64,000 bases of DNA from positions 215,012 to 279,011 of the forward strand of contig NZ_WXYN01000016.1 of assembly GCF_016881065.1 (NCBI RefSeq). The letters are read 5' to 3'. The notes beneath the pieces are model-generated. The model had not been told where the DNA came from. It saw nothing but the letters and a program-made list of their open reading frames with translations, and made no database searches. This document shows positions 63,723 through 64,000 of the stretch, in pieces. How positions within the stretch are numbered: position 1 is the first letter of the stretch; the number at the start of each line of letters is the position of its first letter. The translations under genes and the position numbers were made by a program. This DNA is from Planococcus soli. Its GTDB lineage: Bacteria; Bacillota; Bacilli; Bacillales_A; Planococcaceae.

Positions 63723-64000
63723 TTGGCATCAAAAATTGATGAGTTTATTGAAGAAAATCGAGAGATGTATATTAAATGGCTTACTGAATTTTGCAAGATT
63801 CCAAGTGTCGCAGCCCAAAATAGAGGAATGGAAGATGCGGTATCCTATCTTGATGATTTATTTCAAGAAGCATTTTCATTAACACCAGAGAAGCTGCCTA
63901 CTGCAGGATTCCCGGTAGTATACGCGGAGCTCGAAGGAAGGTCCGATAAAATTTTAAGTTTTTATAATCATTATGATGTTCAACCGGAAGATCCGATTGA
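63723..64000 (+). CDS. M20 family peptidase, N-terminal part (cut by window end)
   Basis: 93 residues visible from the TTG at 63723, after AGGGGGGAGA. WLTEFCKIPSVAAQNRGM and FYNHYDVQPEDP (metal histidine in NHYD) are typical of the M20A/dipeptidase group. It is divergent from the CPG2-like gene. No stop in the window. Confidence 0.82.
   Translation, partial: MASKIDEFIEENREMYIKWLTEFCKIPSVAAQNRGMEDAVSYLDDLFQEAFSLTPEKLPTAGFPVVYAELEGRSDKILSFYNHYDVQPEDPI

Overview
The window looks like chromosomal DNA of a mid-GC Gram-positive bacterium of the Bacillales, most plausibly a Planococcaceae member (Planococcus, Planomicrobium or Sporosarcina type). This rests on content: strong GGAGG-type ribosome binding sites, a Bacillus-style yceG/yceH/terD stress cluster, a T-box leader before serine genes, CcpA cre-type sites, a bacterial nitric oxide synthase, a YeeI-type YebC protein, AbgT, SLC13 and TRAP carriers, and many acyl-CoA enzymes. 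No rRNA, tRNA or CRISPR was seen. The genus call is inference.

Layout. (1) Positions 2-5577: the 3' part of a Ter-type stress operon: the end of a TRSP-domain protein, a StiP-type PRTase/PELOTA protein, a HAD phosphatase, YceG, TelA/YceH and TerD, closed by a 40-bp palindromic terminator. (2) 5605-11227: M20 amidohydrolases with an AbgT carrier, probably salvage of N-carbamoyl, N-acyl or p-aminobenzoyl-glutamate-like amides. (3) 11270-14516: a TRAP transporter with permease genes on the minus strand and the binding protein divergent on the plus strand, separated by a 419-bp control region. (4) 14594-30029: a catabolic region for an unidentified carboxylic acid: HMG-CoA-lyase-like, enoyl-CoA hydratase, MmgE/PrpD, thioesterase, class I fumarase/tartrate dehydratase subunits, a beta-hydroxyacid dehydrogenase, a GntR/FCD regulator, a tartrate/D-malate-type dehydrogenase, a CitE-like lyase, a methyltransferase, an SLC13 carrier, a CaiB/BaiF CoA-transferase and an acyl-CoA dehydrogenase. 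Related operator-like sequences recur here and next to the TRAP genes. (5) 30078-34915: an AbgB-like hydrolase, then a T-box-controlled serine pair (class V aminotransferase and SerA).

(6) 35029-41697: a lipoprotein gene with an in-frame reading frame continuing past its stop, an IS3-family element sitting in the loop of a terminator, a HAD hydrolase, nitric oxide synthase with a small partner ORF, a block of five 20-bp repeats, an SDR and a YebC/YeeI protein. (7) 41846-62404: a 20.5-kb, one-strand fatty or hydroxy acid operon: two acyl-CoA synthetases, an ACAD11-like dehydrogenase, an APH-type kinase, three enoyl-CoA hydratases, two MaoC proteins, 3-hydroxyacyl-CoA dehydrogenase, SDR, thiolase, two quinone reductase-like proteins, a nitronate monooxygenase-like protein, a TRAP carrier, an AtoE-like carrier, a TetR regulator and a ComB-like phosphatase. 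The kinase plus ACAD11-like pair suggests use of 4-hydroxy acids through phosphorylated CoA esters. (8) 62403-64000: two more M20 peptidases, the last cut by the window edge.

Taken together the window is a carbon-scavenging region for acyl amides, dicarboxylates and hydroxy or fatty acids, with several carriers and likely carbon catabolite control (cre-type sites at the two TRAP loci and before the acyl-CoA operon).
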